A stretch of DNA of 64,000 nt. It comes from CAYFLR01 sp964343805. GTDB taxonomy: Bacteria; Bdellovibrionota_B; Oligoflexia; CAYFLR01. Below are positions 19,459 to 28,033 of the stretch, piece by piece (the first letter of the stretch is position 1; every line of letters begins with the position of its first letter). The translations under genes and the position numbers were made by a program. The notes beneath the pieces were generated by a model. That model searched no databases. It was not told the origin of the DNA and was given only the letters and a program-made list of their open reading frames with translations. The stretch is taken from NCBI GenBank assembly GCA_964343805.1, contig CAYFLR010000020.1, positions 22,584-86,583 on the forward strand, written 5' to 3'.

Positions 19459-20611
19459 TTTTAAAAAAGCCTTGATAATGAGTAATGATCATTCCTCAGC
19501 CAAATCTCTGAAGCATATTGTACTTCGTTCTGGAATTGATGAAAGCAATCTGTGGATGGATGACGATCCTAACTATTTTATGGATATCGTAGAAAAGGAG
19601 AAGATCACTCTGATTGTGATAGATTGGCATAATGAGCCAAAGGTGAAAGAGAAAATATATCAGCTTTTAGCAGAAGCTGATGTGGTGTACAACTTTAAAG
19701 TTTTCATCTTAGTTAAAGACTTGGAGAATGTAGATAAAAAATATCTCAAACGGTTTTCCGTAGTCAGTTATATGAAAATTCCCTATGATACTCGTGCTCT
19801 TAGTAGACAGCTGCATGATATTCTCACCACCACCGCCACCTCAGATATGGAGGTTTTCAGCCATATCGTTTTTCATATGGAACAGGATCATTTAGAAGAG
19901 GCCAAAGAGCTCTGTGTGGATTTTATTAAGGCCAACGAATATAAACCAGCCGGTCCTTTCTTTTTAGGCAAAGTACTGGTGAAAATGAAAAGACAGCAAG
20001 AAGCTATCAATCAGTTTAAAAAGGCCATCAAAATGGATCCTAACTATGTGGCTGCCAAAGAGTCTTTGGCCCAGGTTTATATCGATATGGCCCAGCCGGA
20101 ACAAGCTCGCATGCTACTAAAAGACCTACCCGTTTTTGGCGAAAAAGCCACCGCGAAGAATGTCAAAATGGGGCAGATTTGTTTAGCTCAGGGCAATTTG
20201 CATGAAGCCAAAAAATACCTAGAAGAAGCTCTAGCTAATGATGCGGGAGCACCTGAGGTGGCTGAATTTCATGGGCTCATAGCTTTTCAAGGGGGAGATG
20301 TGGCCAAAGCGAAAACCCTCTTAAAGAACTCATCCCATACCAAGTCGCTGGCGAGTCATTTTAATAAATTGGCTATCTCTCATATTAAATCCCAACGTTT
20401 TGAAGAGGGGATAAAAGTTTATAAAGATGCCATGGAGGTAATGCCAGATAAATCCAAACACCACCTTCTCTACTTTAACATCGGTATGGCTTATCTTAGG
20501 TGGAAAAAACCCTTCGATGCGGAAGGAAATTTTATTAAGGCCTTGGATCTGAATCCCAAGTATGAAAAAGCAAAAGAGTACATTGAAAAAATAAAGAAGA
20601 TGCAAAAGTAA
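19448..20611 (+). CDS. Receiver-like domain fused to tetratricopeptide repeats
   Basis: Residues about 1-125 resemble a response-regulator receiver fold: alternating beta/alpha, an Ile-Val-Ile-Asp-Trp strand with a candidate phosphate-accepting Asp, and a Lys-Ile-Pro-Tyr end strand. The usual acidic pair and Thr/Lys set are not clearly complete, so it may be a pseudoreceiver. Residues about 140-385 hold five to six TPR units (for example Ala-x-x-x-Phe-x-x-Ala-Ile-x-x-x-Pro patterns). There is no signal peptide, so it is a cytoplasmic scaffold. It overlaps the glycosyltransferase gene and precedes the membrane peptidase by 4 bases. Confidence 0.75.
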   Translation: MAGDFKKALIMSNDHSSAKSLKHIVLRSGIDESNLWMDDDPNYFMDIVEKEKITLIVIDWHNEPKVKEKIYQLLAEADVVYNFKVFILVKDLENVDKKYLKRFSVVSYMKIPYDTRALSRQLHDILTTTATSDMEVFSHIVFHMEQDHLEEAKELCVDFIKANEYKPAGPFFLGKVLVKMKRQQEAINQFKKAIKMDPNYVAAKESLAQVYIDMAQPEQARMLLKDLPVFGEKATAKNVKMGQICLAQGNLHEAKKYLEEALANDAGAPEVAEFHGLIAFQGGDVAKAKTLLKNSSHTKSLASHFNKLAISHIKSQRFEEGIKVYKDAMEVMPDKSKHHLLYFNIGMAYLRWKKPFDAEGNFIKALDLNPKYEKAKEYIEKIKKMQK

Positions 20612-20615
20612 TCTC

Positions 20616-22709
20616 ATGATTTGGATATTTGCCACACTGGTCATCTGCTTCGGGCAATTCCCTTTACTTAGGGATTTTGATTATGACTTTTCATTTACTT
20701 TTTGTATCTTAGCCACCCTCCTTCTACCTCCCATCTGGATTTATCAAAAAAGACCCATGAAGACAAAAGAATGGGGGGTATTACTTCTCGCCCCCTTTTT
20801 GATGCCACTTGCTTGCGATTATATCTATGGCGTGGGCTGGTACCTGCTGCTGGGAGTCACTCAAATCTTTATTCTCTATAGTATTACCAAGTGGATTACT
20901 TTTACTTTTCCCAGACCGAAAAGGTCCTATCAAGTCTACGCTCTCCTCCTTCTTGGCTGTATCGTTGCGGTTTTTTCCTATCTCTATTTTTCTCCTATGG
21001 TAGCCTTCTTTCATCCAGTCATCGGTTATTTTCAAGGTCCCATTTATGATTCTCATGTGCCATTTTCATACTCCCTCTTGCTGCAAAGAGGGGTTCATAT
21101 GGCTATCGCGATCCTTATATTAATTCTCACTCATTGGCCAAAGATTTCTATAAAAGGGGTTCGTCAAGGGGGTATTGTACTTTTGCTACTTCCCCTCGTT
21201 TTAGGAAATTGGGTACTCTTCTCTACTTCCTATGATAATTTAAAAGAGTACATGGACGCACCTTTGAAGGATGAAAGTCCTAAAGGAAAGTCTCTCTGTC
21301 AGGTCTATAGCTCTCCCGGTTTATTTACTAAAAAAGTTCGTCATCGACTTCAAAGAGAGTGTGAATTTATTGTGGACTTTCAAAAAAACAAACTTCAGAT
21401 TGATCCGGCCCCCTTTTCCCTCTTTTTCTATAAGAATCGAAAAGAGAAGAAAAAGTGGATGGGAGCGGGGCGGACTCAGATTGCAGATGTGTTCAATCGA
21501 TCCATCCATATGGTATATCACTCACCTTTTGATTCCACTTTAAGCCATGAGATTGCTCATATCCTTTCAGTAGACTTTGCCCCTTGGTATAAATTCCCAT
21601 TAAAGATTGCTCTTTTAGAAGGATTACCAATGGCGGTGCAGTTTAAAGAAGATTCCTTTTCCTTGCACCAAGGGGTGAAAACTCTAAAAATTTTAAAAAG
21701 AGCTCCCTCCATGAATCATATGATGTCCCTGCTTTTTTGGACAGAAAGCGGAAGTCGAAGTTATACTTTTGCAGGATCGATTGTCCGTTTTTTGATTGAT
21801 GAGTTTGGTGCGGAAAAATTCAAAAAGCTCTATCAGGGAGGGAATTTTAAAGAAGTTTATAACCTGCCCTTTTCCGAGGTGGTAAATAAATGGGAGAAAT
21901 TGATAGATCAAATCTCCATTTCTCCAGAAATTCTTGCCATGGCTCGGACCCGATTCAGTCTTAAAGGAGCTTTTGGTCGAAACTGTTTACGAAAAGGGGC
22001 TCGGCTGGAATTCGCCTACGCCAACCGTAATAACTATGAAGAAAAAATGGAGATACTAGATCAGTTATGTGACAATAGTCCCACCAACCTATGGCTTTTC
22101 TATCGTAAAACCAAGCTGATGAGGCAGTTTAAAAAAGTGGATAAGGCTAAAAAAGAAATAAAGAGTATTTTGGATCTAAACTGGAAAAACTCTCCTATTG
22201 AATCCTGGGTCCAGATTCGGTTACTGGAAGATTTGGCGGATCTATCTTCTAAAGATATAGCAGCTCCTATATACCAACAATTGGTGAAGTTACAGTTGTC
22301 CTCCTCCTTTCAAAGGAGAATTTATATTAAGGACTTTGCTCTAAGGCTTAATAAAAAGTGGATGCTAGAATATGTAAAAAAGGGAGGAGTTATTCCCCCC
22401 ATCCATGATTCTATAGAGGCTGAATATTTACACGCCAGAAAGCTGTTTAATCTCGGTAAATATTTAACTTCAGCTCTGAAGTTAGAGGAAATCACCAATT
22501 TAAAGGAATTTAGTCAACTTCCCCGGGCTCTTAGGGAGGAGGTTTATCATCTTTGGGGCCGAAGCTATTTTTATGGAGAAGATCTAAAAAGATCCCGCGA
22601 GGTCTTTCAAAAAGGTATAGAGCATCCTGATCTGCAACCTCCGAATGCTCAGTTTAAGTTGTGGGTTGAACGGTGTAAGTATTTGATGTTAAAGGGGGAT
22701 ATGAGGTAA
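20616..22709 (+). CDS. Polytopic membrane protein with HExxH metallopeptidase-like domain and TPR-like tail
   Basis: About the first 215 residues contain seven or so membrane segments. The following domain contains His-Glu-Ile-Ala-His, a zincin signature, near residue 310, followed about 25 residues later by Leu-Leu-Glu-Gly-Leu-Pro, which supplies a candidate third zinc ligand in gluzincin style. The remaining about 260 residues are helical and TPR-like. The likely role is an inner-membrane zinc peptidase of the peptidase-MA type, active outside the cytoplasm; the substrate is unknown. It is fifth in the c-di-GMP/glycosyltransferase operon. Confidence 0.7.
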   Translation: MIWIFATLVICFGQFPLLRDFDYDFSFTFCILATLLLPPIWIYQKRPMKTKEWGVLLLAPFLMPLACDYIYGVGWYLLLGVTQIFILYSITKWITFTFPRPKRSYQVYALLLLGCIVAVFSYLYFSPMVAFFHPVIGYFQGPIYDSHVPFSYSLLLQRGVHMAIAILILILTHWPKISIKGVRQGGIVLLLLPLVLGNWVLFSTSYDNLKEYMDAPLKDESPKGKSLCQVYSSPGLFTKKVRHRLQRECEFIVDFQKNKLQIDPAPFSLFFYKNRKEKKKWMGAGRTQIADVFNRSIHMVYHSPFDSTLSHEIAHILSVDFAPWYKFPLKIALLEGLPMAVQFKEDSFSLHQGVKTLKILKRAPSMNHMMSLLFWTESGSRSYTFAGSIVRFLIDEFGAEKFKKLYQGGNFKEVYNLPFSEVVNKWEKLIDQISISPEILAMARTRFSLKGAFGRNCLRKGARLEFAYANRNNYEEKMEILDQLCDNSPTNLWLFYRKTKLMRQFKKVDKAKKEIKSILDLNWKNSPIESWVQIRLLEDLADLSSKDIAAPIYQQLVKLQLSSSFQRRIYIKDFALRLNKKWMLEYVKKGGVIPPIHDSIEAEYLHARKLFNLGKYLTSALKLEEITNLKEFSQLPRALREEVYHLWGRSYFYGEDLKRSREVFQKGIEHPDLQPPNAQFKLWVERCKYLMLKGDMR

Positions 22710-22713
22710 TAAG

Positions 22714-23217
22714 ATGTTTGTGTTTGGGCATTTAGGACCGAGTTTAGCCGGGGCTCGTTTTATTAGACATAAGCTGGATTATAGGTGGGTGGTGTTCTAT
22801 GCCTTACTTCCTGATTTGATAGATAAACCTCTGGCCACCTGGGTTTATACTTCCATCGGATCTGGCCGGATCTTTGGTCATAATCTCTTTCTATACATTA
22901 TATTACTCCTTTTATGTTTAGGGCTAAAATCAAAGTTTTTACCCCATTGGACCTATTTTCTGTTTACTTTAGGTCATTTAGCTCTGGATTTACTTGCCAA
23001 TTCATTGGGCTGGACTAACTTTTTTTGGCCCTTTTGGCCTCTCATGCCCACCTATCGCTATGACGATAAGTCACTGATAGAATTAATCTTAACTATATTT
23101 ACCGCCATAAAAACCACTCCCATTGTGCTTCTCTTTGAGCTCGCCGGTCTCCTTTACTGCCTGAGGTTCATTCCTCCCTTTCTGAGGAAGGTGAAAACCA
23201 TTTTTACATCAGACTAA
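22714..23217 (+). CDS. YdjM-like integral membrane protein (metal-dependent hydrolase-like, DUF457 type)
   Basis: The 167-residue protein has four to five membrane helices with family-type polar motifs inside them: Gly-His-Leu-Gly near the N-terminus, Leu-Pro-Asp-Leu-Ile-Asp-Lys near residue 33, Gly-His-Asn-Leu-Phe and His-Leu-Ala-Leu-Asp. These His/Asp residues match the YdjM/membrane-bound metal-dependent hydrolase group, whose role is poorly known. It begins 4 bases after the preceding stop and is the last gene of the operon. Confidence 0.7.
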   Translation: MFVFGHLGPSLAGARFIRHKLDYRWVVFYALLPDLIDKPLATWVYTSIGSGRIFGHNLFLYIILLLLCLGLKSKFLPHWTYFLFTLGHLALDLLANSLGWTNFFWPFWPLMPTYRYDDKSLIELILTIFTAIKTTPIVLLFELAGLLYCLRFIPPFLRKVKTIFTSD

Positions 23218-23312
23218 AATTAGGTCATGTGTCCATCCATTTTATCATCACCTTAGCCAGGCCAAAATTATTAAAACTTATAATTACAAGTAGTTAACTA
23301 TTTCTTTGCTTT

Positions 23313-23328
23313 TGGCATGCCCCTTGCA
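23313..23328 (+). promoter_or_regulatory. Sigma-54 (-24/-12) promoter
   Basis: TTGGCATGCCCCTTGCA at 23312-23328 has the invariant GG (23314-23315) and GC (23326-23327) exactly 12 bases apart, with the full TGGCA and TTGCA flanks. The predicted start of transcription is about 23339, about 68 bases before the downstream start codon. No enhancer sites were recognised upstream. A sigma-54-dependent gene requires an AAA+ activator, none of which is in this window. Confidence 0.8.
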
Positions 23329-23341
23329 ATTACCAAGGAGC

Positions 23342-23356
23342 GAGGCATGAAGCCTC
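23342..23356 (+). promoter_or_regulatory. 5' leader hairpin downstream of the sigma-54 promoter
   Basis: GAGGC (23342-23346) pairs with GCCTC (23352-23356) across a 5-base loop, just after the predicted transcription start. The 5' end of the mRNA would thus be a stable stem, perhaps protecting the message. Function is inferred only. Confidence 0.4.
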
Positions 23357-23406
23357 TCAAAAAAAGAGTCATTTAAAGTGAAAACTATTTGGACATGGAG
23401 AATGCC

Positions 23407-23733
23407 ATGAATCGTTTTGAAGTTTTATTAGGGAACAAAGATGTGAAGAAAGTAAAAGAATTACGTTTAACACGTTTTTACAACCTAACTATGATTCGTA
23501 CCAACATGGATGAAGCTTTTGAGAGAATAAAACGAAAAAAACAACTGGCTACAGTCATTCATGAGGTCCCTCAATCGAAACTTAAGATGAAGACCTTAGA
23601 GATCCTGGAGAAAACCTGTGAGGATCTTAAAAGAAAGATTGAGCTGGATTTACCCATAGATCAAGACGATGTAGACTTTGCTGTGAAGCTTGATCATATA
23701 GATACTCCAGCCCGACAAGGCACTTTTCATTAA
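23407..23733 (+). CDS. Small unknown protein under sigma-54 control
   Basis: I do not recognise this 108-residue, highly charged, mainly helical protein. It has no signal peptide or membrane segment. I chose ATG 23407 because a GGAG ribosome site lies 6 bases upstream; a TTG at 23389 would add six residues. A single-gene unit with a near-perfect sigma-54 promoter suggests a flagellar, developmental or stress-linked small regulator or chaperone, which is inference from the promoter class only. Confidence 0.7.
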   Translation: MNRFEVLLGNKDVKKVKELRLTRFYNLTMIRTNMDEAFERIKRKKQLATVIHEVPQSKLKMKTLEILEKTCEDLKRKIELDLPIDQDDVDFAVKLDHIDTPARQGTFH

Positions 23734-23783
23734 GAAAGACTAGAAATTAGAGGAACAAACCCTAGTCTTCTTAAGTTAGAGAT

Positions 23784-25325
23784 TTAATCATCATCTCTAG
23801 AGTAGCAATAGTACCCTTCCTTTTTTAGCTTGGCCTTGGTGTAAGGAGCTTTTACGGAATAGGTATATTGATATTCGCCACCATAGCGACAGCTTCCACT
23901 GTCATTACGATTTTCTAACACAAATTGGTAAGATCCCTTCTTTCCTTTATAGGAAACCCCTGTGATTCCTTTTTCAAAAGTTAACTGCTTAGAGGAATTA
24001 CTTTTATATTCATAGTTCCAGAGGTTTAAACCTTCCTTATTTGTATCCACATCATAAAGGAGCATTTCGGGAGAATCAATGTAATGATTGACATAGAAGT
24101 CAGTTAGATCAGTTTCTCGTCCTTCAACTAGCACTCTAAGGTCTTTGGTTACAGGGTTGTATTGCCAAATTCCCATATTTTTGGAAGCGGAAAAGACAAA
24201 GGAGCCATCTTTGGTGAATTGTTGGTATCCCCCTTTAATGCGGAGGGTCACATCCTGCTCAATATCATAGAGACATTGGTAGCTGTCAGGATCTAATACT
24301 CCATAGCGTCCATTGAAATAAATGAATCGCTCATCTTTATTTTTGTCGATGAACCATCGGTCATTATCCACATCATCAAAATAATAAAGATCTGTGTTGC
24401 GGAGGTGCCAATCACATTTCTCATCCATCGTGATGGGTAAATTAGTGGTGTACTGGTTTTGCATATCATTTAATAAATTATACTTTGATTGCAAAGGATG
24501 GGAATAGGCGGTGAGTTTCACTGGCTTGGGAGCCGAATAGCTGCCCTGATAGGTGACTTCGGTCTTTAGGGTATAAGAAACTGTGGAGCCTTCCCACTCA
24601 CTATTTTGTACTAATAGATCATAACTACCGGCTTTGAGATTATTATAAACCAAAGTTTCATTATCACTGATACTTTTAGCAGCAGCGATCTTTTGAGTGC
24701 TGTCATGAAGCTCAAGGTCTATGTCTCCCTCTTTGTGCTTAAATTCCGCTATCGCCTTAAGAGTCGCTCCATCTTGCACTGTCACTTTATACCAAGCTTT
24801 TGCTCTTGCCTTAAGAGATCCTTTTTCTGGCTGATTTGTATTCACTTCATTACTGATGTTGCGGCCAGCGATGGAAATAGTAAGAGTGTAGGGTAAGGGT
24901 GGGTATTCATAATTTCGATAACTGCTAGAGGGGCTGTCATAAATGGCGAGAACCAGCCAACCATCATCGAAAGCAGTGGTTTTTCTTGTCCAAGTTACCT
25001 TATTATCTTTGATCTTTTTTTGATAGAAAAAGCTTCCAATTCCATCGTTTTCATACCATACGAACATAGATCTTCTTAATTCAACTTCTTGTTCTGCAGG
25101 GTAGGTGAAAGTTACGGTCACTTCGTCATTGGCTTTGAGCCAAATTTTATACCAGTCTTCATCTTGGTTACTGGAAATAACCCCTTCATAGCTACCAACA
25201 GTTTCGATCACGGTAGCGGTGTCCTCATCCTCATTACCATCATTGGCAAAGAGTGGTGAGGTTAAAGTTAATAGAATAATTGGGAAAATAGAAATAAATG
25301 ATAAAAACGCACGGTAAAACAACAT
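23784..25325 (-). CDS. Secreted protein with two PPC-like beta domains and a repetitive C-terminal region
   Basis: A signal peptide (about 1-27, ending Leu-Phe-Ala) is followed by two domains resembling bacterial pre-peptidase C-terminal (PPC) folds. Their marks are Asp-Glu-Asp-Trp-Tyr-Lys-Ile near residue 50 and, in the second (about 155-255), Ala-Trp-Tyr-Lys-Val plus Gly-Asp-Ile-Asp-Leu-Glu-Leu. The rest (about 270-513) has short Asp/Tyr/Phe-rich repeats that could be propeller blades. There is no peptidase domain. It lies 90 bases after the GCSI-tailed lipoprotein gene on the same strand, with a hairpin over its ribosome site in between. Confidence 0.65.
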   Translation of the reverse strand: MLFYRAFLSFISIFPIILLTLTSPLFANDGNEDEDTATVIETVGSYEGVISSNQDEDWYKIWLKANDEVTVTFTYPAEQEVELRRSMFVWYENDGIGSFFYQKKIKDNKVTWTRKTTAFDDGWLVLAIYDSPSSSYRNYEYPPLPYTLTISIAGRNISNEVNTNQPEKGSLKARAKAWYKVTVQDGATLKAIAEFKHKEGDIDLELHDSTQKIAAAKSISDNETLVYNNLKAGSYDLLVQNSEWEGSTVSYTLKTEVTYQGSYSAPKPVKLTAYSHPLQSKYNLLNDMQNQYTTNLPITMDEKCDWHLRNTDLYYFDDVDNDRWFIDKNKDERFIYFNGRYGVLDPDSYQCLYDIEQDVTLRIKGGYQQFTKDGSFVFSASKNMGIWQYNPVTKDLRVLVEGRETDLTDFYVNHYIDSPEMLLYDVDTNKEGLNLWNYEYKSNSSKQLTFEKGITGVSYKGKKGSYQFVLENRNDSGSCRYGGEYQYTYSVKAPYTKAKLKKEGYYCYSRDDD

Positions 25326-25329
25326 AGTA

Positions 25330-25369
25330 AGCCATCTCCTTTTGTTGAAAAAAATTGAAGGAGATGGCT
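25330..25369 (-). promoter_or_regulatory. Perfect 12-bp hairpin enclosing the ribosome-binding site of the downstream gene
   Basis: On the minus strand AGCCATCTCCTT (25369-25358) pairs perfectly with AAGGAGATGGCT (25341-25330) across a 16-base loop rich in T. The right arm contains AAGGAG, the only good ribosome site for the ATG at 25325. The stem would mask translation initiation. No T-run follows the stem, which argues against a terminator. Confidence 0.65.
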
Positions 25370-25415
25370 AACATATGGTTTGGTAGCTGTCAACTTATAT
25401 TTTATAAAATACCAG

Positions 25416-27623
25416 TTAATTTTTGCGAGTCTTTAATCTTAGGCTAAGTAATCCAACAAAGATAAGTAATAAGGATAAGCTACTTCCATTTGCATTACTA
25501 CCAATGGAGCAGCCTGAATCTTTCATAGGAACTCGTTTGCCTTGAGCAACAGAGGTAATTCGGGGAGTAGATGGGTTGGGTTTAGCTTTTCCAGGGCGTT
25601 TTGAAGGATCACTTACTTGGGGTTTTGCCGGTTGAGTGGTTCCTGGTTTTAAAGAGCTTGGGTATTTTGATCCATCAGGAGTTCCCGCTCCTTGAACCTC
25701 AGTCGTAGGGGGAGTTTTTCCATCAGATGTTTCTTTGGGTTTATCAGGGGTTGAATCGGGAGTTGTAGTAGGAGTTCCACTGGTTGAAGGCTTATCAGAT
25801 TTTGGTGTGGTGGTATTTCCAGTATCCACTGCGGATTTATCAGTTTGCGATTTTCCTGTTTCTCCAGTAAGGGTTTTTTGAACTTCTGGCTTGGTGGTGT
25901 CACTTTGATTGTCATTGCCATTGGAGTTATTATTTGATTCTTCGGTGTCTGTTTCGGTTTCCACATCTGGGCTCTCAGTATTGACTGTAGCGGTGGTGAG
26001 CAATAATTTAAATATACTCTGATTTTCACTATCGGTTTCAGGAGTGGAGTCTTTCAGCTGTTTTATTTGGGTTCTAACCAAGGAGGATGGTAAAACCACA
26101 TCGTCTCCCTCTTCATCAAATGGAGCTATTTGAAAGCTAAAGGCATGGACATTCTTGATAGTGGGATCAAATATGAGACCCTGCAAAATGGCATTAGGGT
26201 TATCAGTGGGTTGAACGGCTTTATAAAGTAATAAACCAGCTCCATCCAGATCGATATCTACTTCAAAGCCTTGATCTGTTGCTACTAAAAAGTTGTCCAG
26301 AGCAACTTGGTATTCACCGGCCACGAATAGTTTTCCGTAAGGGAGAGAATAGGTCTGATCAATTCCGTTCTCATCAAAGCGAATTTCCTTCTTTTTATTC
26401 CGAGGGGCGAAGTACTGAAGTTGAGTTTGATGCAAAGTATCTGCTTTGGCCACGTCCTTTCCTAATAAATGAATAGGAAAGAGGTTTTTCGACTCCGCTT
26501 GCAGAGCACTTTTTTCGATAGACAAAATGACATAGGAGCGAACGATCTTCTGTTCATTAGAACCATAATAACCGATGGTATGAAGTTTAATATCTTGATT
26601 ACTGAGGGGAACAGCTGGTTGGTTATAGTAAAGGTTGGGAACATTCTCTACACCACAAAGGGCAGTAAGACTTTGATGCTTTTCTTCAGTCACTAAGAAC
26701 GCCTGATTTTCTTTACTAGGATTCGTTTCCTCAAATACTTCATTAAAGGCAGGGCAGACTCCCGCGAGAAAGATACCCGAGGTCATAATGTAAAGGTGCG
26801 TTTCGCTAGAGGGAAGCACGTAACCTAAGAATGCATTAGGATAGGTCACCTTGGTCTCACTGTCCATTTCAACGGTTTTGTTTTGATGATTCCAATCCAT
26901 GAGCCAATGGGCTCCTAGCCAAGATTTTTTACTGTCGATGCGAGCACTGGCATTCAGAGATTGGGTATAGGCTAGAATTCGATCCTTTATCTCCGCTTCG
27001 TTGTCCACGGTGACGACCGCCTCCACAAAATCCTTTTCACTATTCATACGAATAATGATTTTATCTAACTCTTCCATGTGAGAAGCTGGGTGAAAAGCAT
27101 TGCTATTGGAGTTTTGAATAGAGAGTGCGCCTGCTTCGAGGATAAAACTATCAGCTAGTTCGGCTAGTTTAACCAGTCTGTCATAGTAAGCATTGAGGTC
27201 TTCACCTGTAAGGAGGATACCCCCATTCATATTTTCCATGATGGGTGCCAAAAGAGCACAGGATTTAGTAAGGGCATTCACCTCTTTATCATAGGTACAA
27301 AGAGCCTCCATCTGTTTGAGGAGGACATCATGAATGATTGAGAGTCTTGAAATAGCTCCTTCTTGCTCGTAGATTTCATGGGTCCAAGCGGCTTTTTGAG
27401 GTAAAATTCCTGCTGTGGGTTTGGCTTGAAATAAAATCATACCGCGTTCTAACTTAACAGCATAGCTTTCTTCTCCAACGGTGCGTCCCTCGCCTGTAAT
27501 GTTTTTAGTGCTGTTATCGTTTTCTGAGCAGGCCCAAGTGAGGATAAGGGTTGTAAGAATTAAGAATAATAGTTTGCTCCCAGATACTAATTTTTCTTGC
27601 TTGGGGGAGTGACTTAAATGCAT
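25416..27623 (-). CDS. Lipoprotein with C-terminal Gly-Cys-Ser-Ile transmembrane tail (MYXO-CTERM-like)
   Basis: The 735-residue product begins with a lipoprotein signal ending Leu-Thr-Trp-Ala-Cys. A globular region of about 500 residues follows, then about 150 residues rich in Thr, Ser, Pro, Lys and Asn that look like a wall- or surface-spanning linker. The last 30 residues are Gly-Cys-Ser-Ile-Gly (Cys 705), a hydrophobic segment and Arg/Lys. That tripartite end resembles MYXO-CTERM signals. The start at 27623 has a TAGGAGA ribosome site; an upstream in-frame start would place nine more residues before the signal. The segment Pro-Asn-Ala-Phe-Leu-Gly-Tyr and its surroundings match the protein at 44229-46232, so the two are paralogues. 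Function unknown. Confidence 0.85.
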   Translation of the reverse strand: MHLSHSPKQEKLVSGSKLLFLILTTLILTWACSENDNSTKNITGEGRTVGEESYAVKLERGMILFQAKPTAGILPQKAAWTHEIYEQEGAISRLSIIHDVLLKQMEALCTYDKEVNALTKSCALLAPIMENMNGGILLTGEDLNAYYDRLVKLAELADSFILEAGALSIQNSNSNAFHPASHMEELDKIIIRMNSEKDFVEAVVTVDNEAEIKDRILAYTQSLNASARIDSKKSWLGAHWLMDWNHQNKTVEMDSETKVTYPNAFLGYVLPSSETHLYIMTSGIFLAGVCPAFNEVFEETNPSKENQAFLVTEEKHQSLTALCGVENVPNLYYNQPAVPLSNQDIKLHTIGYYGSNEQKIVRSYVILSIEKSALQAESKNLFPIHLLGKDVAKADTLHQTQLQYFAPRNKKKEIRFDENGIDQTYSLPYGKLFVAGEYQVALDNFLVATDQGFEVDIDLDGAGLLLYKAVQPTDNPNAILQGLIFDPTIKNVHAFSFQIAPFDEEGDDVVLPSSLVRTQIKQLKDSTPETDSENQSIFKLLLTTATVNTESPDVETETDTEESNNNSNGNDNQSDTTKPEVQKTLTGETGKSQTDKSAVDTGNTTTPKSDKPSTSGTPTTTPDSTPDKPKETSDGKTPPTTEVQGAGTPDGSKYPSSLKPGTTQPAKPQVSDPSKRPGKAKPNPSTPRITSVAQGKRVPMKDSGCSIGSNANGSSLSLLLIFVGLLSLRLKTRKN

Positions 27624-27817
27624 AGCTTCTCCTATTCTCGATTGAAGCAAAGTTCAAAGTTCCTAACACCTCGTTTTCTGCAGAGAGGTTCGTTTGCACA
27701 ATGTATCGGTTTTCGTCCCAAAAAACTTAAGCATTTTTTTATAATTTTGGTCAAAATCTAGCTTTTTTTTTGAAAATCACTCATAATTAAGGAAAGAAAG
27801 GAGCTGATAATTTAGCT

Positions 27818-28033
27818 ATGAATCAAATTAACTGTATGAAATGTAAGCACTTTCAGATGACTTATGATGCAGCTGCGCCCTATGGCTGTGCTTATTTTAA
27901 ATTTAAATCCAAACAGACTCCATCTCTTTGGGTGATGCAGTCTTCTGGTAAAAAATGTCAAGCATATGCTTCCAAGGAGGTACCCAGCGCTTCCATTCCT
28001 AATTCCAAAAGGAAATTATCTAAATTTGCTTAG
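27818..28033 (+). CDS. Small four-cysteine protein, probably zinc-binding
   Basis: The 71-residue protein has Cys-Met-Lys-Cys-Lys-His-Phe at residues 6-12, then Tyr-Gly-Cys-Ala and later Gly-Lys-Lys-Cys-Gln-Ala. It fits a conserved small family often misnamed uracil-DNA glycosylase, with the pattern CxxCKHF, PxGC, Phe-Lys-Ser-Lys and Ser-Ser-Gly-x-x-Cys. The four Cys probably bind zinc; the role is unknown. It converges with the next minus-strand gene and overlaps its end by 18 bases. Confidence 0.7.
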   Translation: MNQINCMKCKHFQMTYDAAAPYGCAYFKFKSKQTPSLWVMQSSGKKCQAYASKEVPSASIPNSKRKLSKFA

